In this document: in pieces, positions 9,664 through 18,242 of the stretch
Layout: each line of letters opens with the position of its first letter
How positions within the stretch are numbered: the stretch's first letter is position 1
Source: Saccharum officinarum
Taxonomy: Eukaryota; Streptophyta; Magnoliopsida; Poales; Poaceae
Length of the DNA: 64,000 nt
NCBI GenBank assembly: GCA_020631735.1
Contig: CM036162.1
Location: 91,436,401 to 91,500,400, forward strand
Direction: 5' to 3'
Notes under the pieces: model-generated
What the model was told of the DNA's origin: nothing
Databases searched by the model: none
What the model saw: the letters and a program-made list of their open reading frames with translations, nothing else
Translations under genes and position numbers: made by a program

Positions 9664-10695
9664 TATGAAATGGTAAGTACCAAGATAAGTGAGAGGAGGG
9701 AGGTCAACAGGGCGGCCACTCTAGGTTTCCAAGATGGAAGGTGCCCCTCATATATTTCGGAGAAAATTCCTAGTAGCATTGGAATATGACATGGTTCCTT
9801 GTTTAACACCGAAAGATAAAATCTTCATAATATAGCATGGGTTAATTTATCATTCACTATATAGCAGTGCAGTTAGATGTGGCCTCTAACACCGCCAACT
9901 ATGACAAAAAAGGACCATTTTACCTCTGTTTCATCTGTAGCACCATCAACAGGTTAACAATGATATTTTATTGCATAGTTTTTTTAAATACAACTGAAAA
10001 GATCAAGATGCCTAAGAGGGGGGTGAATTGGGCTTCTCTAAAAATTAATTGCAAGAATTAAATCCTACAAGCCGGAATTCACCCCTTGTGCCTACTTGTG
10101 TTCCTAGAGATTCTACCGGTAAAAGTTTTGCACCCTAGTTTTTAATCCTAGTCTAGCATGACAATTCTAGAAAAGTAAATCAAGCAATGAATGTAAATAC
10201 GAGAATGTAAATGCTTGAAAGTAAGGGCAAGGAACACGGCGATGTTTTTCCGAGGTATCGGAGAGTCGCCACTCCCCACTAGTCCTCGTTGGAGCACCGC
10301 GCAAGGGTGTAGCTCCCCTTGATCCGCGCAAGGATCAAGTGCTCTCTACGGCCTGATTCTTCGACACTCCGTCACGGTGAATCACCCAAAACCGCTCACA
10401 AGATGAGTTGGGTCATCCACAAGCTCCGCCGGATGATCACCAAACTCTCAATCACCACCAAGTCGTCTAGGTGATGGCGATCACCAAGAGTAACAAGCTA
10501 GAACTCACTTGACCACAACGAGCCTAATGAGAAGGTGGATACACACTTGCTACTCTCTAATCACTAGTGAGGAACTCTTAAGCTTTGATTCTCAAATCAC
10601 ACTCCTCACTAGAGCTCTTGCACTCCCTTGCACTCCAAAGGTGTTTCTCAGCTGAACAAATGAGGAAGAGACATCTAAAAGAGGTGGTGGGGATG

Positions 10696-10703
10696 TATTT
10701 ATA
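10696..10703 (-). promoter_or_regulatory. TATA box of LTR A
   Basis: TATAAATA on the minus strand, about 50 bp downstream (in the sense of transcription) of the GC-rich array. This is the same layout as in the other LTRs of this group. Confidence 0.6.
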
Positions 10704-10756
10704 CACCCCACAGTCAAATCCAACCGTTACCTGCCAACTCAGCAAAATACGAGGTG

Positions 10757-11125
10757 ACCGGACGCGCCGGTCGCTCGTAACGGTCAAAACTAGAAATAAC
10801 GGCTAAGTGACCGGACGCGCCGATCAGGGGTGACCGGACGCGTCCGATCATGCAGGGAGCTTACTGTAAACTGATCTGACGCGCGACCGCGTCCGATCAG
10901 AGATGACCGAACGTGTCCAATCGTCAGAGGACCTTACTGGAACGTGATCGGACGCGCCGATCACACTCCAGTCGCGTCCGGTTAGGTGGTTTCCCTCGAG
11001 TGACACGTGTCAGCCTGACCACCGCATCCGGTCCTCGCAAGGACCGCGTTCGGTCGTCAGCGCTGAAACACAGTTAGCGGTTAGAACTGACCGGACGCGT
11101 CCGGTTGTACCAGACACCACGTCCG
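10757..11125. repeat. GACCGGACGCG array in LTR A
   Basis: Many imperfect copies of GACCGGACGCG and its complement, some joined into palindromes such as ACCGGACGCGTCCGG, spaced irregularly. They are interspersed with AACGGCT words. Confidence 0.8.
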
Positions 11126-11565
11126 GTCAAGGGAAAACCCCTCTAAACTCTCCGAAACGCGACGCAACTTGAACCAAGTTGCTTCCAACTGAACTTTGAG
11201 CTATTCTAGAGCTTCCTAGTGCTAAGTTTAACAAGTGTGCACCACACCTAAACATAAGACTCACCTAGGTCAAGCTACTCGCTCATGCCCCCTTTATAGT
11301 ACGGCCAAAGGAAGAAACGAAGATCCTAACGACTATCCGAATGCAACTCAACACCTTGACATCTGGAACTAACCGTCCTTAATCTTGACGTCAATCCTTT
11401 GAAAACCGAAACGATTTCCATCAAGGGCATGAATATCATGGTGCCCAAAGCAGTTATCACCTCCATGACCTAACTCACCAAAGTTTCTGCAAAACACACG
11501 TTAGTCATGGTAATAAAGCGTTGTCATCAATTTCCAAACCAACTCTCGGGGCCTAGATGATTTCA

Positions 11566-11580
11566 ATCTCCCCTTTTTTG
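11566..11580 (-). promoter_or_regulatory. Polypurine tract of Copia A
   Basis: On the minus strand, AAAAAAGGGGAGAT lies directly before the 3' LTR. This is the expected site for plus-strand DNA priming and fixes the element's orientation. Confidence 0.75.
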
Positions 11581-12008
11581 GTGATTGATGACAACACTAA
11601 GATTCAAAAGATAGGAGTTGAGGTTTTCAAACATGCTTGGTTCACATAAGCAAAAACAATAAGCACAAGGGTTAGGAATTGCTTATGTGCCCCAAGCCAA
11701 CAGAGTGTACTAATAAGATAAGACATAAAGCGTTAGTACACAAAAAGATATAGCTCAAAAGAAATCGGAGTAAGGCACAGAAACACAACCTTATGAGCTA
11801 TAACCAAAACAAGTGACATGATTTAAAACGGTGACTAGATAAACCATAGAGACTCAAAGTACCTCACACGACCATATGTCACAAGAATGCAAGTACTGGA
11901 ATATAAACATGATGCATGAATGTAGCACACACAAAAAACAAAAACCTCTATCAAAACTCCCCCTGAATCTACTCTCTCTCCCCTTTGGCATCAACCGCCA
12001 AAACTAAT

Positions 12009-12819
12009 CTAAGGATCTGACGGGGGAACAGACGGAGTCGAGTCGGGTGCCGAGGAGCGCAGAGTAATCACGAACTGTGAAGTATCTTCCTCGGACTCAG
12101 AGCTGTCAGGCTGACCCTCTGAAGAAGCACGCGGCTGTGAAGCGGTCTGGGTCCGAACAACAGGAACAGGTGCTGACGAAGTAGCAACTAGTGGAGCAGT
12201 CTCTGTGACCTGTGCCTAAAGTGAGCCAACAGCTGGGGGATCTGTCGAGGCAACTGACGAAGGAACTGTCTCTGTAGTACCCGTCCCTGTCATAGGAGGA
12301 ATAGATGCTCTGAAGTGGACAACCCTGAGGAAGTAGCTAGAGTAGTGTGCGAGGGCGTCGGCTGACCAGTCAACTCGCTGTAGGTGGCACTAAAATCAGC
12401 AAACGGTGTGCCTGTCAGTAGGTGAGGGCGAGGCTAGTCTAAAGGAGTGAACCCCGTCTGAATAGGCATGTAGCTCGGGGACTAGAACGACTGGGGAACC
12501 TGCTGCTGTGGAGAGGTGAACTAAAAACTCGGCTGTCCCTGACTCGAAGGGCCACTAGACTGTAAAGCTGGAGTCAGGACAGATGCAGGTGGAGAAACCC
12601 CAACGGTGACCAAGTGACGCAGAAGCTCTAATACTGCTGCTGGCTTGCTGCACTCTGTCGCTGCATCTCGTACTTGCTGACGCTGCATCTCGACCTGCTG
12701 ACGCTGTATCTCAAGCTGCTGTCTCTGGACTCGTCCTGTCGAGCCTGTATCTGAGCAAAAGCGGCGCAGCTGTGTCTGCCTTCTCTATAGCTGAAGCTCC
12801 TGTCGCTCCTGTGCCTGGG
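12009..12819 (-). pseudogene. Degenerate 3' ORF of Copia A, Gln/Arg-rich
   Basis: Between the gap and the 3' untranslated part, the minus strand reads as a broken coding region. It has a Gln/Arg-rich heptad-like stretch (LEIQRQQVEMQRQQ, about 12655-12735) and an acidic Ser/Pro-rich end stopping at 12009-12011. At least two frame changes and internal stops are present. It could be the end of an additional ORF between pol and the 3' LTR, as some SIRE/Maximus elements have, or a diverged gag piece. I do not recognise a domain. Confidence 0.4.
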
Positions 12820-12919
12820 NNNNNNNNNNNNNNNNNNNNNNNNNNNNNNNNNNNNNNNNNNNNNNNNNNNNNNNNNNNNNNNNNNNNNNNNNNNNNNNNN
12901 NNNNNNNNNNNNNNNNNNN
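12820..12919. other. Assembly gap, 100 N
   Basis: Exactly 100 N, probably a gap of unknown true size. It lies inside the Copia element and hides most of it. Confidence 0.95.
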
Positions 12920-13213
12920 CTACTCGCTCATGCCCCTTTATAGTACGGCCAAAAGGAGAACGAAGATCCTAATGACTATTCCCGAATGCAACTCAAAACA
13001 CCTTGACATCCGGAACTAACCATCCTTAATCTTGACGTCAATCCTTTGAAAACGAAACGATTTCCATCAAGGGGCATGAATACCATGGTGCCCAAAGCAG
13101 TTATCACCTCCATGACCTAACTCACCAAAGTTTCTGCAAAACACACGTTAGTCATGGTAATAAAGCGTTGTCATCAATTTCCGAAACCAACTCTCGGGGC
13201 CTAGATGATTTCA
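12920..13213 (-). repeat. 5' LTR fragment of Copia A
   Basis: Matches 11277-11565 of the other LTR with several small indels and substitutions. It ends in TTTCA followed by the ACAAC duplication. Confidence 0.85.
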
Positions 13214-13887
13214 ACAACTATTTTAGACCATGAATTTTTTTTTGGCAGTACATTTTTCGCGCATATTATTTATGGTTGTACAATTTTGTGGATAATAGTT
13301 ATTTTTACCGTACCAGACATACATCAAGAATTGTCATAAATAATCTATACAAAAAATTGTACTACCAAAAAAATCATGGTCCAAAAATTATATTGTCAAA
13401 AAATGTTTAACTTTATAATAAAAAGAAATTGTCAAAAATATGGGCAAAAAATTTAACTGTTAATAGAGTGATGTGGCTGCACATGAAAACATGAGTAAAA
13501 TGGTCTTTTCCCCTCATAGTTGACGGTGTTAGAGGTCACATCTAATGATTGTGCTATATAGGGAAACAAAAATAAACCCCATGCTATATTGAGAATATTT
13601 TATGTTTTAGTGCTAAATAAGGAACCATGTTATACTCCGATGCTAAATAGGAAATTTTCTCAGTGTGTAGGATATTGTCATTTTGTATATATATGATCCA
13701 AAAACTCAAAAACGTTAATAAGGTAACACTGAAGTATTGTGACGCATCACCAATGTTTTTTGAGTCGTGTCGTGTGAAGCAAGCCACGATGCCTTGTCTT
13801 TCTGAGACTTCGACTGTGTTGTGACTCGGCAATAACGCCCTTATGCATTGACACGCGACTTCATGCATGAGAGCAACTTACGGGCTG

Positions 13888-13960
13888 TTCGGCAGATGTT
13901 TTTTGCATAAGCTGGCTGATGCTATTTTATTGTGAGAGCAAAACGTTGTACCAGCACTAG
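13888..13960. mobile_element. MITE fragment
   Basis: GGGCTGTTCGGCAG, then ATAAGCTGGCTGATG and TTTATTGTGAGAGCAAAA. This resembles the 5734-5843 MITE type without a clear right end. Confidence 0.4.
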
Positions 13961-14439
13961 TCCACAAGAATAAAGAATGCAACATAGGTTCCCTTTCCCT
14001 TACTGCAGTTTCTAAATTTTGAATTAAGATCTAAATCCATTTCTTAGGGAAGACGATCTTTCAATAGATCCACTTCATAGGAGGCGGGGCTTGCCTGCTC
14101 AAGTTCTGCTCCCATTTCATTTCATCTGAGTGGCAGACATGACTAGCAGTGTCTAATCTAGAATTTTAGTGTTCGGCATTCCTACTTCCTCCGTCCTAAA
14201 ATATAATGCATCGTGACTTCTAAAATTTGACATATAATTCATTCTATGCATTGCCGGTTCTAGGATTTTGAGGGCTGACGAACTCGTAAATCTTATAATA
14301 TATATAAGCGCTAATTTTTCTTGCAAAGCGAAAACAAATCCAGTGATATATTTTTAATTTAACATGTTTGATAATTATAGAGGAACAATGTAGACTAAAA
14401 CAACAATATATTTGTACTTCTAGAACTCTCAACGAAGAA

Positions 14440-15001
14440 TAGAACTCCATAATGAATATTGTTCTCATAAAAAGATAATTTTTCGGGCATTTCTTGATGC
14501 AAAATCATCAAGGACATCTCTCTCAAGATTTCTCCGAGTCCTAGGATCAAAGACATCATGAATAGAAGCTTCTTGCACATCATCATCAATTGAATTTTCA
14601 GGGAACGAGCGCTAACTCGTTTGGCAGACATGCTCCAGTGTGAGCGGCGCCACCTGGGTTCGATCCCAGCACCCACCGTATTTTCGTGCAGTGCATGGGA
14701 ATGGGGCACTGCACCTCGGTTCAAAAAAAATCAATTGAATTTTCAGGTTGAGAGAATGTTGTAAATTTTCATTCTCCGTAGCATCGTCATTGGCATCAAC
14801 TTGTTCACTCAAATTATCATTAACTTGTTGCTGCCCTTGTTCTTCAATATCAAGTGCATCTACAGGATTATCATCAGGCACAATAATGCTTGAAGCTAAA
14901 AAAAACTTATGTATAACACCTTTTTAGGATTCAACAAATTGATCTTCTAGTTTTTTTTGTTTTCTTTTCCGAGCCCCCGACAAATGTTTCTTAGGTAACA
15001 T
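14440..15001 (-). pseudogene. hAT transposase N-terminal fragment (TTF-type), copy 1
   Basis: Starting at ATG 15001, the minus strand encodes a basic start (KKHLSGARKRKQKKLEDQF) and a KGVIHKFF motif, then an acidic stretch. Beyond the SINE comes IHDVFDPRTRRNLERDV, the region preceding the TTF-type zinc finger in plant hAT transposases. There is an in-frame TAA right after the QFVES segment, a SINE insertion, and no catalytic domain. It is a dead 5' fragment. Confidence 0.65.
14603..14730 (+). mobile_element. tRNA-derived SINE, copy 1
   Basis: A 128-bp insertion with a B-box-like GGGTTCGATCCC (about 14652-14663), a plausible A-box region before it and an A-tail at 14723-14730. It is flanked by a perfect 17-bp duplication beginning TCAATTGAATTTT (14586-14602 and 14731-14747). 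It interrupts the hAT pseudogene. A-tail and long target duplications indicate LINE-mediated retroposition. Confidence 0.8.
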
Positions 15002-15018
15002 TCTGAAATTCTAACACC

Positions 15019-15190
15019 TAAATCCTACTATAAAAGAGCGAGTTATTTTTAGAGGATCTCCCTGCGTAATAACCGTTGGATTTGGACTTCATGCTATATG
15101 AGCCCTCCGTCATACGTGATCTTACATTTATAAGATGTAACCGTCCAGAACTCAATCTCACGTAAGACTCAAACTCACGAGCTCTCCTTC
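15019..15190. repeat. Helitron-like family, terminal-type module (reverse)
   Basis: The reverse complement reads TCTTACGTGAGATTGAG, then GGACGGTTACATCTTATA, then GTAAGATCACGTATGACGG. Related modules are at about 18065-18160 and 27738-27800. Family assignment is tentative. Confidence 0.4.
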
Positions 15191-15360
15191 TATAGAGACA
15201 TACCGAGCCTGATTTTTTCCACCCACCTATCTACGTACCCACCTGTCTGTACCCACAGCCTGTACCCACCATGCAATGTAAGTGACCGTTGCCGCCTCCG
15301 TACAAAAAGGAAAAAAAATAGGCCTCTCCGTCTCCTTGCCCTGGCCGCCGCCGCCGCCAT

Positions 15361-15683
15361 GTCCTCGACCACGTGCGCACCTCACGGCGGCTGCAAGGGT
15401 CGATCGACAACGGGTTCAGGGCTGTCGGCGGCGGCGAGGATGATGGACGGCGTCGGGAGCATGGCCGTGGCCAGATGGTCCTTGGAGAGCGGCCAAATGC
15501 GGCTCCTTGATGGGCAGGCAAAGGCCATGCGAGGGCTGAACAACGACCTCCATAGCTTCCAGGCGCGTGCACTTGAGAACATGCTGGGAGACGACCAGAA
15601 GATCCCGTAGGAGGAGCTGGAGATCCAGCATGCAATCGACTATCTCATGCACAACATCCAATTCATACTAGAAGCTCAGGTAC
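15361..15683 (+). pseudogene. Unidentified gene fragment, one exon, in-frame stop
   Basis: From ATG 15361 the plus strand encodes an Ala/Ser-rich start, then a helical, charged segment (QMRLLDGQAKAMRGLNNDL and on), interrupted by TAG at 15608-15610. The frame continues EELEIQHAIDYLMHNIQF to a donor-like CAG/GTACGT at about 15680. Base composition is gene-like, unlike the surrounding AT-rich repeats. It could be a host exon captured by a transposon. I do not recognise the family. Confidence 0.45.
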
Positions 15684-15689
15684 GTACGG

Positions 15690-16189
15690 TCCTCTCCATC
15701 TTCTTTCTTCCTCCCAAGTCCCTCCTGTCCAAGGTGTTGCTGCTCAGATTAGTGTTCCTCAAACAAAGCTATTGATCTCAGTAGAAAGAGGATAAAAACT
15801 ATTGTGTACATGGATGTTCAACAGTTGTGACATATTTTCTTGTTTGGTTGCATATAAACAGTGCAAAGTAACTAAGAAGAACATTAAATCCTAATTATCT
15901 ACATTATTTAGGTAATAAGTCACTCAACTCAATTTAATAAATCATATACTTGTTCCTATTTATATCAATTATTACTTGCTTTACGAAAATATATATAACT
16001 TTTATTTTAATTATACCATTGTTTCTAATAATCACACATTAAAGTACGTGAGCCGGTAATAACCATAGACACATGTTCGTCTCAAAAAAACATAAACACA
16101 TGTGTTGTTTACATTGGTTCTCGCATGGAAATACGTGCGTGTCGCATAAAGTTTTTTTTTAAACACAGGGTGTAAAGTTTTGGGTGTCA
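15690..16189. other. No feature recognised
   Basis: AT-rich sequence after the gene fragment. No coding region or repeat was recognised. Confidence 0.4.
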
Positions 16190-16483
16190 TATCGGATGTT
16201 TTATAAATATCGGAAGAGGTGTTTGGATACTAATAAAAAAACTAATTACAGAACTCATCTGTAAACTGTGAGATGAATTTATTAAGACTAATTAATTCAT
16301 CATTAGCACATGTTTACTATAGCATGACATTATCTAATTATGGACTAATTAGGCTAAAAAAATCGTCTCTCAAAATACACACAATCTATGTAATTAGTTA
16401 TTTTTTAGTCTATATTTAATACTTTATGTATGTGTTCAAATATTCGATGTGATAGAGTGTAAAATTCAGTATGAACTAAACAA
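16190..16483. mobile_element. Tourist-like MITE, inverted-core type
   Basis: Contains GAGGTGTTTGGATACTAATAAA, TCATTAGCACATGTTTACTATAGCA, GGACTAATTAGGCT and TGTGTTCAAATATTCGATGTG, ending AACTAAACAAGGC. It resembles two half-elements of the family joined; the left end is uncertain. Confidence 0.5.
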
Positions 16484-17065
16484 GGCGACAATGGCCGACG
16501 TCGGTGCACGCCGCCGCAGATACTCCTGCAGGTCTGCAGCCGCGGCAGCAAGGGTTAGCTGAAAATTGACGGTGGGAGCACAGTATCAGGATCCTTGTGC
16601 GCATCATGCTAATTACTAAAGACTCATCCGCATGGTTTTGGTTCCTACTACAGTACATCATTTGCGCGTTGGAGACAATAGATTACACTTGTGTTTTTTT
16701 TAACGAGCTTCCATGTACTATACGATGAAAAGATTGACCGTTCTCATGTATCAATATCGTTAATACCCTTCATTTCTTTTAATTATTTCAACTTTCACAT
16801 TCGCCTATGCCTTTTTTCATTGGGAAAAGTCCATTTTTAACTGTTCAACTGTTTTTCGAGTCTGATTTTTACCATATATAGCTCTAAATTTCGAATTTCC
16901 TTTTACCACTGACCTACCAATACCAAACAAGCGGGACCATCAAGCTCAAAGGTGGTTTTGTATTTTTCAGAAAAATAACAAAAACTGATTGGTTTCCTAA
17001 AATTAATATATAATTAATTTATTTTAAATCAGAAAATATGAAACCAAAACCAACCTTTTTCTTAT
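16484..17065. other. No feature recognised
   Basis: Mixed AT-rich sequence. A stretch at 16815-16990 (AAAAGTCCATTTTTAACTG onward) looks like an old TE end, but no partner was found in the window. Confidence 0.35.
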
Positions 17066-17490
17066 ATAATATAGCAAATATGCACGTGCGACACGCACGT
17101 GTTTCTAAAAACTATTTGAAATGCAATAGAAATGTTAATTGAATTTTCGATATACAATAAAGGTAGATGGTAAGTGCTCGGGTCTCGTAGAACAAGGTTC
17201 AAATTATTAGTTCGTTAATTAGGATGCCCCGCTGCATATATCGCTGTACTTTGACTTGACACCTATTTGAACGGCTCGTTTTGCCCCTATGTTATCCTAT
17301 ATCTATCCTTGTATGGGTGGAGAACCTCTGTCCTTGTAAGGGTGGAGAACCTTGCGTATTATTAGTTGTGCTACCAGAGAGTGTATGGAGGTCGAAGAAG
17401 AGAGCCTCATCTTGGAGTCAACGGTTATCATTTTCATACTTGGCTACCCAACGTTTACTGTAGGCACGTACAAACAATGTGAGGGATTAC
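17066..17490 (-). repeat. Helitron-like repeat, copy 1
   Basis: Opens with a 7-bp-stem hairpin ACGTGCGACACGCACGT (about 17081-17098). It continues with AAAGGTAGATGG, GTACTTTGACTTGACACC and ACTTGGCTACCCAACG. Copies are at 27405-27700 and 28252-28700, and the hairpin alone occurs at 21827. A hairpin near the end suits a Helitron 3' terminus read on the minus strand, but the expected CTRR end is not seen (CTAT instead). Confidence 0.45.
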
Positions 17491-18242
17491 GACTTTATTA
17501 AATGAAGAGATATAAATAAACAGGCATCTTTAGATGCAAAATAATTATTATGACTTAAACATAACTTTATGTTTTTTACCTACGTAACCTTATGTTTTTC
17601 CTTTTTGCATGACTTTTTTTCATTATTTATTATTTAGTTTTGAGGAACAAACATGTTTAGACTGTAAATAAAGACAAAGATTCAAATGAATAAAAGTGGC
17701 CCATGACACAGGGTTTTGACCCGGCCTAGACACGACATGGCACATGGCATGATGGGTGTTGTTGGACCTGTGTCAGCCCGACCCGAGTAAAGGTCATGCC
17801 TGGACGGTGACCCTAGCACAATGTGCTAGCATGGGCTAACCAATTCTGTATATAGCATTCCCTAACTAATTTTGTATAGCAGACCCAAACTGGCGACTGA
17901 TCAGCGAGCAAATCAAAGTAGCCCCGTGTATGGCTCACGGATTGTATCGCGTAGGCGTAACCGAGACTCCAGGAGGCCTACATGACCGAGACTTGTACGA
18001 TGACGAGTGCAAGCGCTGCTATAGCGTCCATCTCTGGTAGCGTGTCCATGTTGGACACGGTTAGGGGGACGTGGGATGAGATTGAGTTCCGGACGGTTGC
18101 ATCTTATAAGATGTAAGATCACGTATGACGGAGGGCTCATATAGTACGAAGTCCAAATCACCTCTTTCGCCGACCACCGCCTGTGATCCCTAATGTTGTC
18201 ACTTGGGACCTTCCGCACCTCTTCTTCTCTGTCAGGCTGTAC
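17491..18242. other. Repeat-like sequence without gene
   Basis: 17700-17840 has GC-rich words such as GACACAGGGTTTTGACCCGG and CAGCCCGACCCGAG. 18065-18160 is another copy of the 15019-15190 module (GACGGTTGCATCTTATAAG). No coding region was found. Confidence 0.4.

Larger units (their letters stand above)
9995..11565 (-). repeat. 3' LTR of Copia element A
   Basis: A 1571-bp LTR with inverted ends TGAAA/TTTCA. It carries the family end box (GGGGGGTGAATT, + strand) at the left, a TATA box at 10696-10703 and a GACCGGACGCG array at 10757-11125. It is related to but distinct from the LTRs at 39106, 47812, 53517 and 59390. Confidence 0.85.
9995..13213 (-). mobile_element. Copia (Maximus/SIRE-type) retrotransposon, mostly lost in a sequence gap
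   Basis: An LTR (9995-11565), a polypurine tract and 3' internal sequence are followed by 100 N and then the last 294 bp of a second LTR (12920-13213). A perfect 5-bp duplication ACAAC at 9990-9994 and 13214-13218 shows that both ends belong to one insertion. The pol body and most of the 5' LTR are therefore missing from the assembly, not from the genome. Orientation is minus, judged from the polypurine tract and TATA box. Confidence 0.85.
9763..13661. mobile_element. Long-TIR element split by a Copia insertion
   Basis: Bases about 9763-9935 pair in inverted orientation with about 13495-13661, with GAGAAAATT at both outer ends and shared words such as ACATGGTTCCTTR, ATATAGCATGGG and CCTCTAACACCG. 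A smaller inverted repeat lies at 13227-13258 / 13355-13385. The insertion of 9995-13213 separated the two arms. No matching target duplication was found. It may be Mutator-like or a large MITE. Confidence 0.65.
14150..15018. repeat. Duplicated segment, copy 1
   Basis: About 870 bp nearly identical to 29868-30740 (only about a dozen differences seen by eye). It includes a partial Stowaway terminus (about 14183-14235), a dead hAT transposase start and an embedded SINE. Homology ends at about 15018, where unrelated sequence begins. Confidence 0.85.

Noticed and set aside
12772..12972. 66-codon open frame across the first N gap
   Set aside because: Spans unknown bases and joins two unrelated parts of the Copia element.
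14640..14670. tRNA gene suggested by a GGTTCGATCCC B-box
   Set aside because: No cloverleaf could be drawn, and the segment has an A-tail and a 17-bp target duplication, so it is a SINE.
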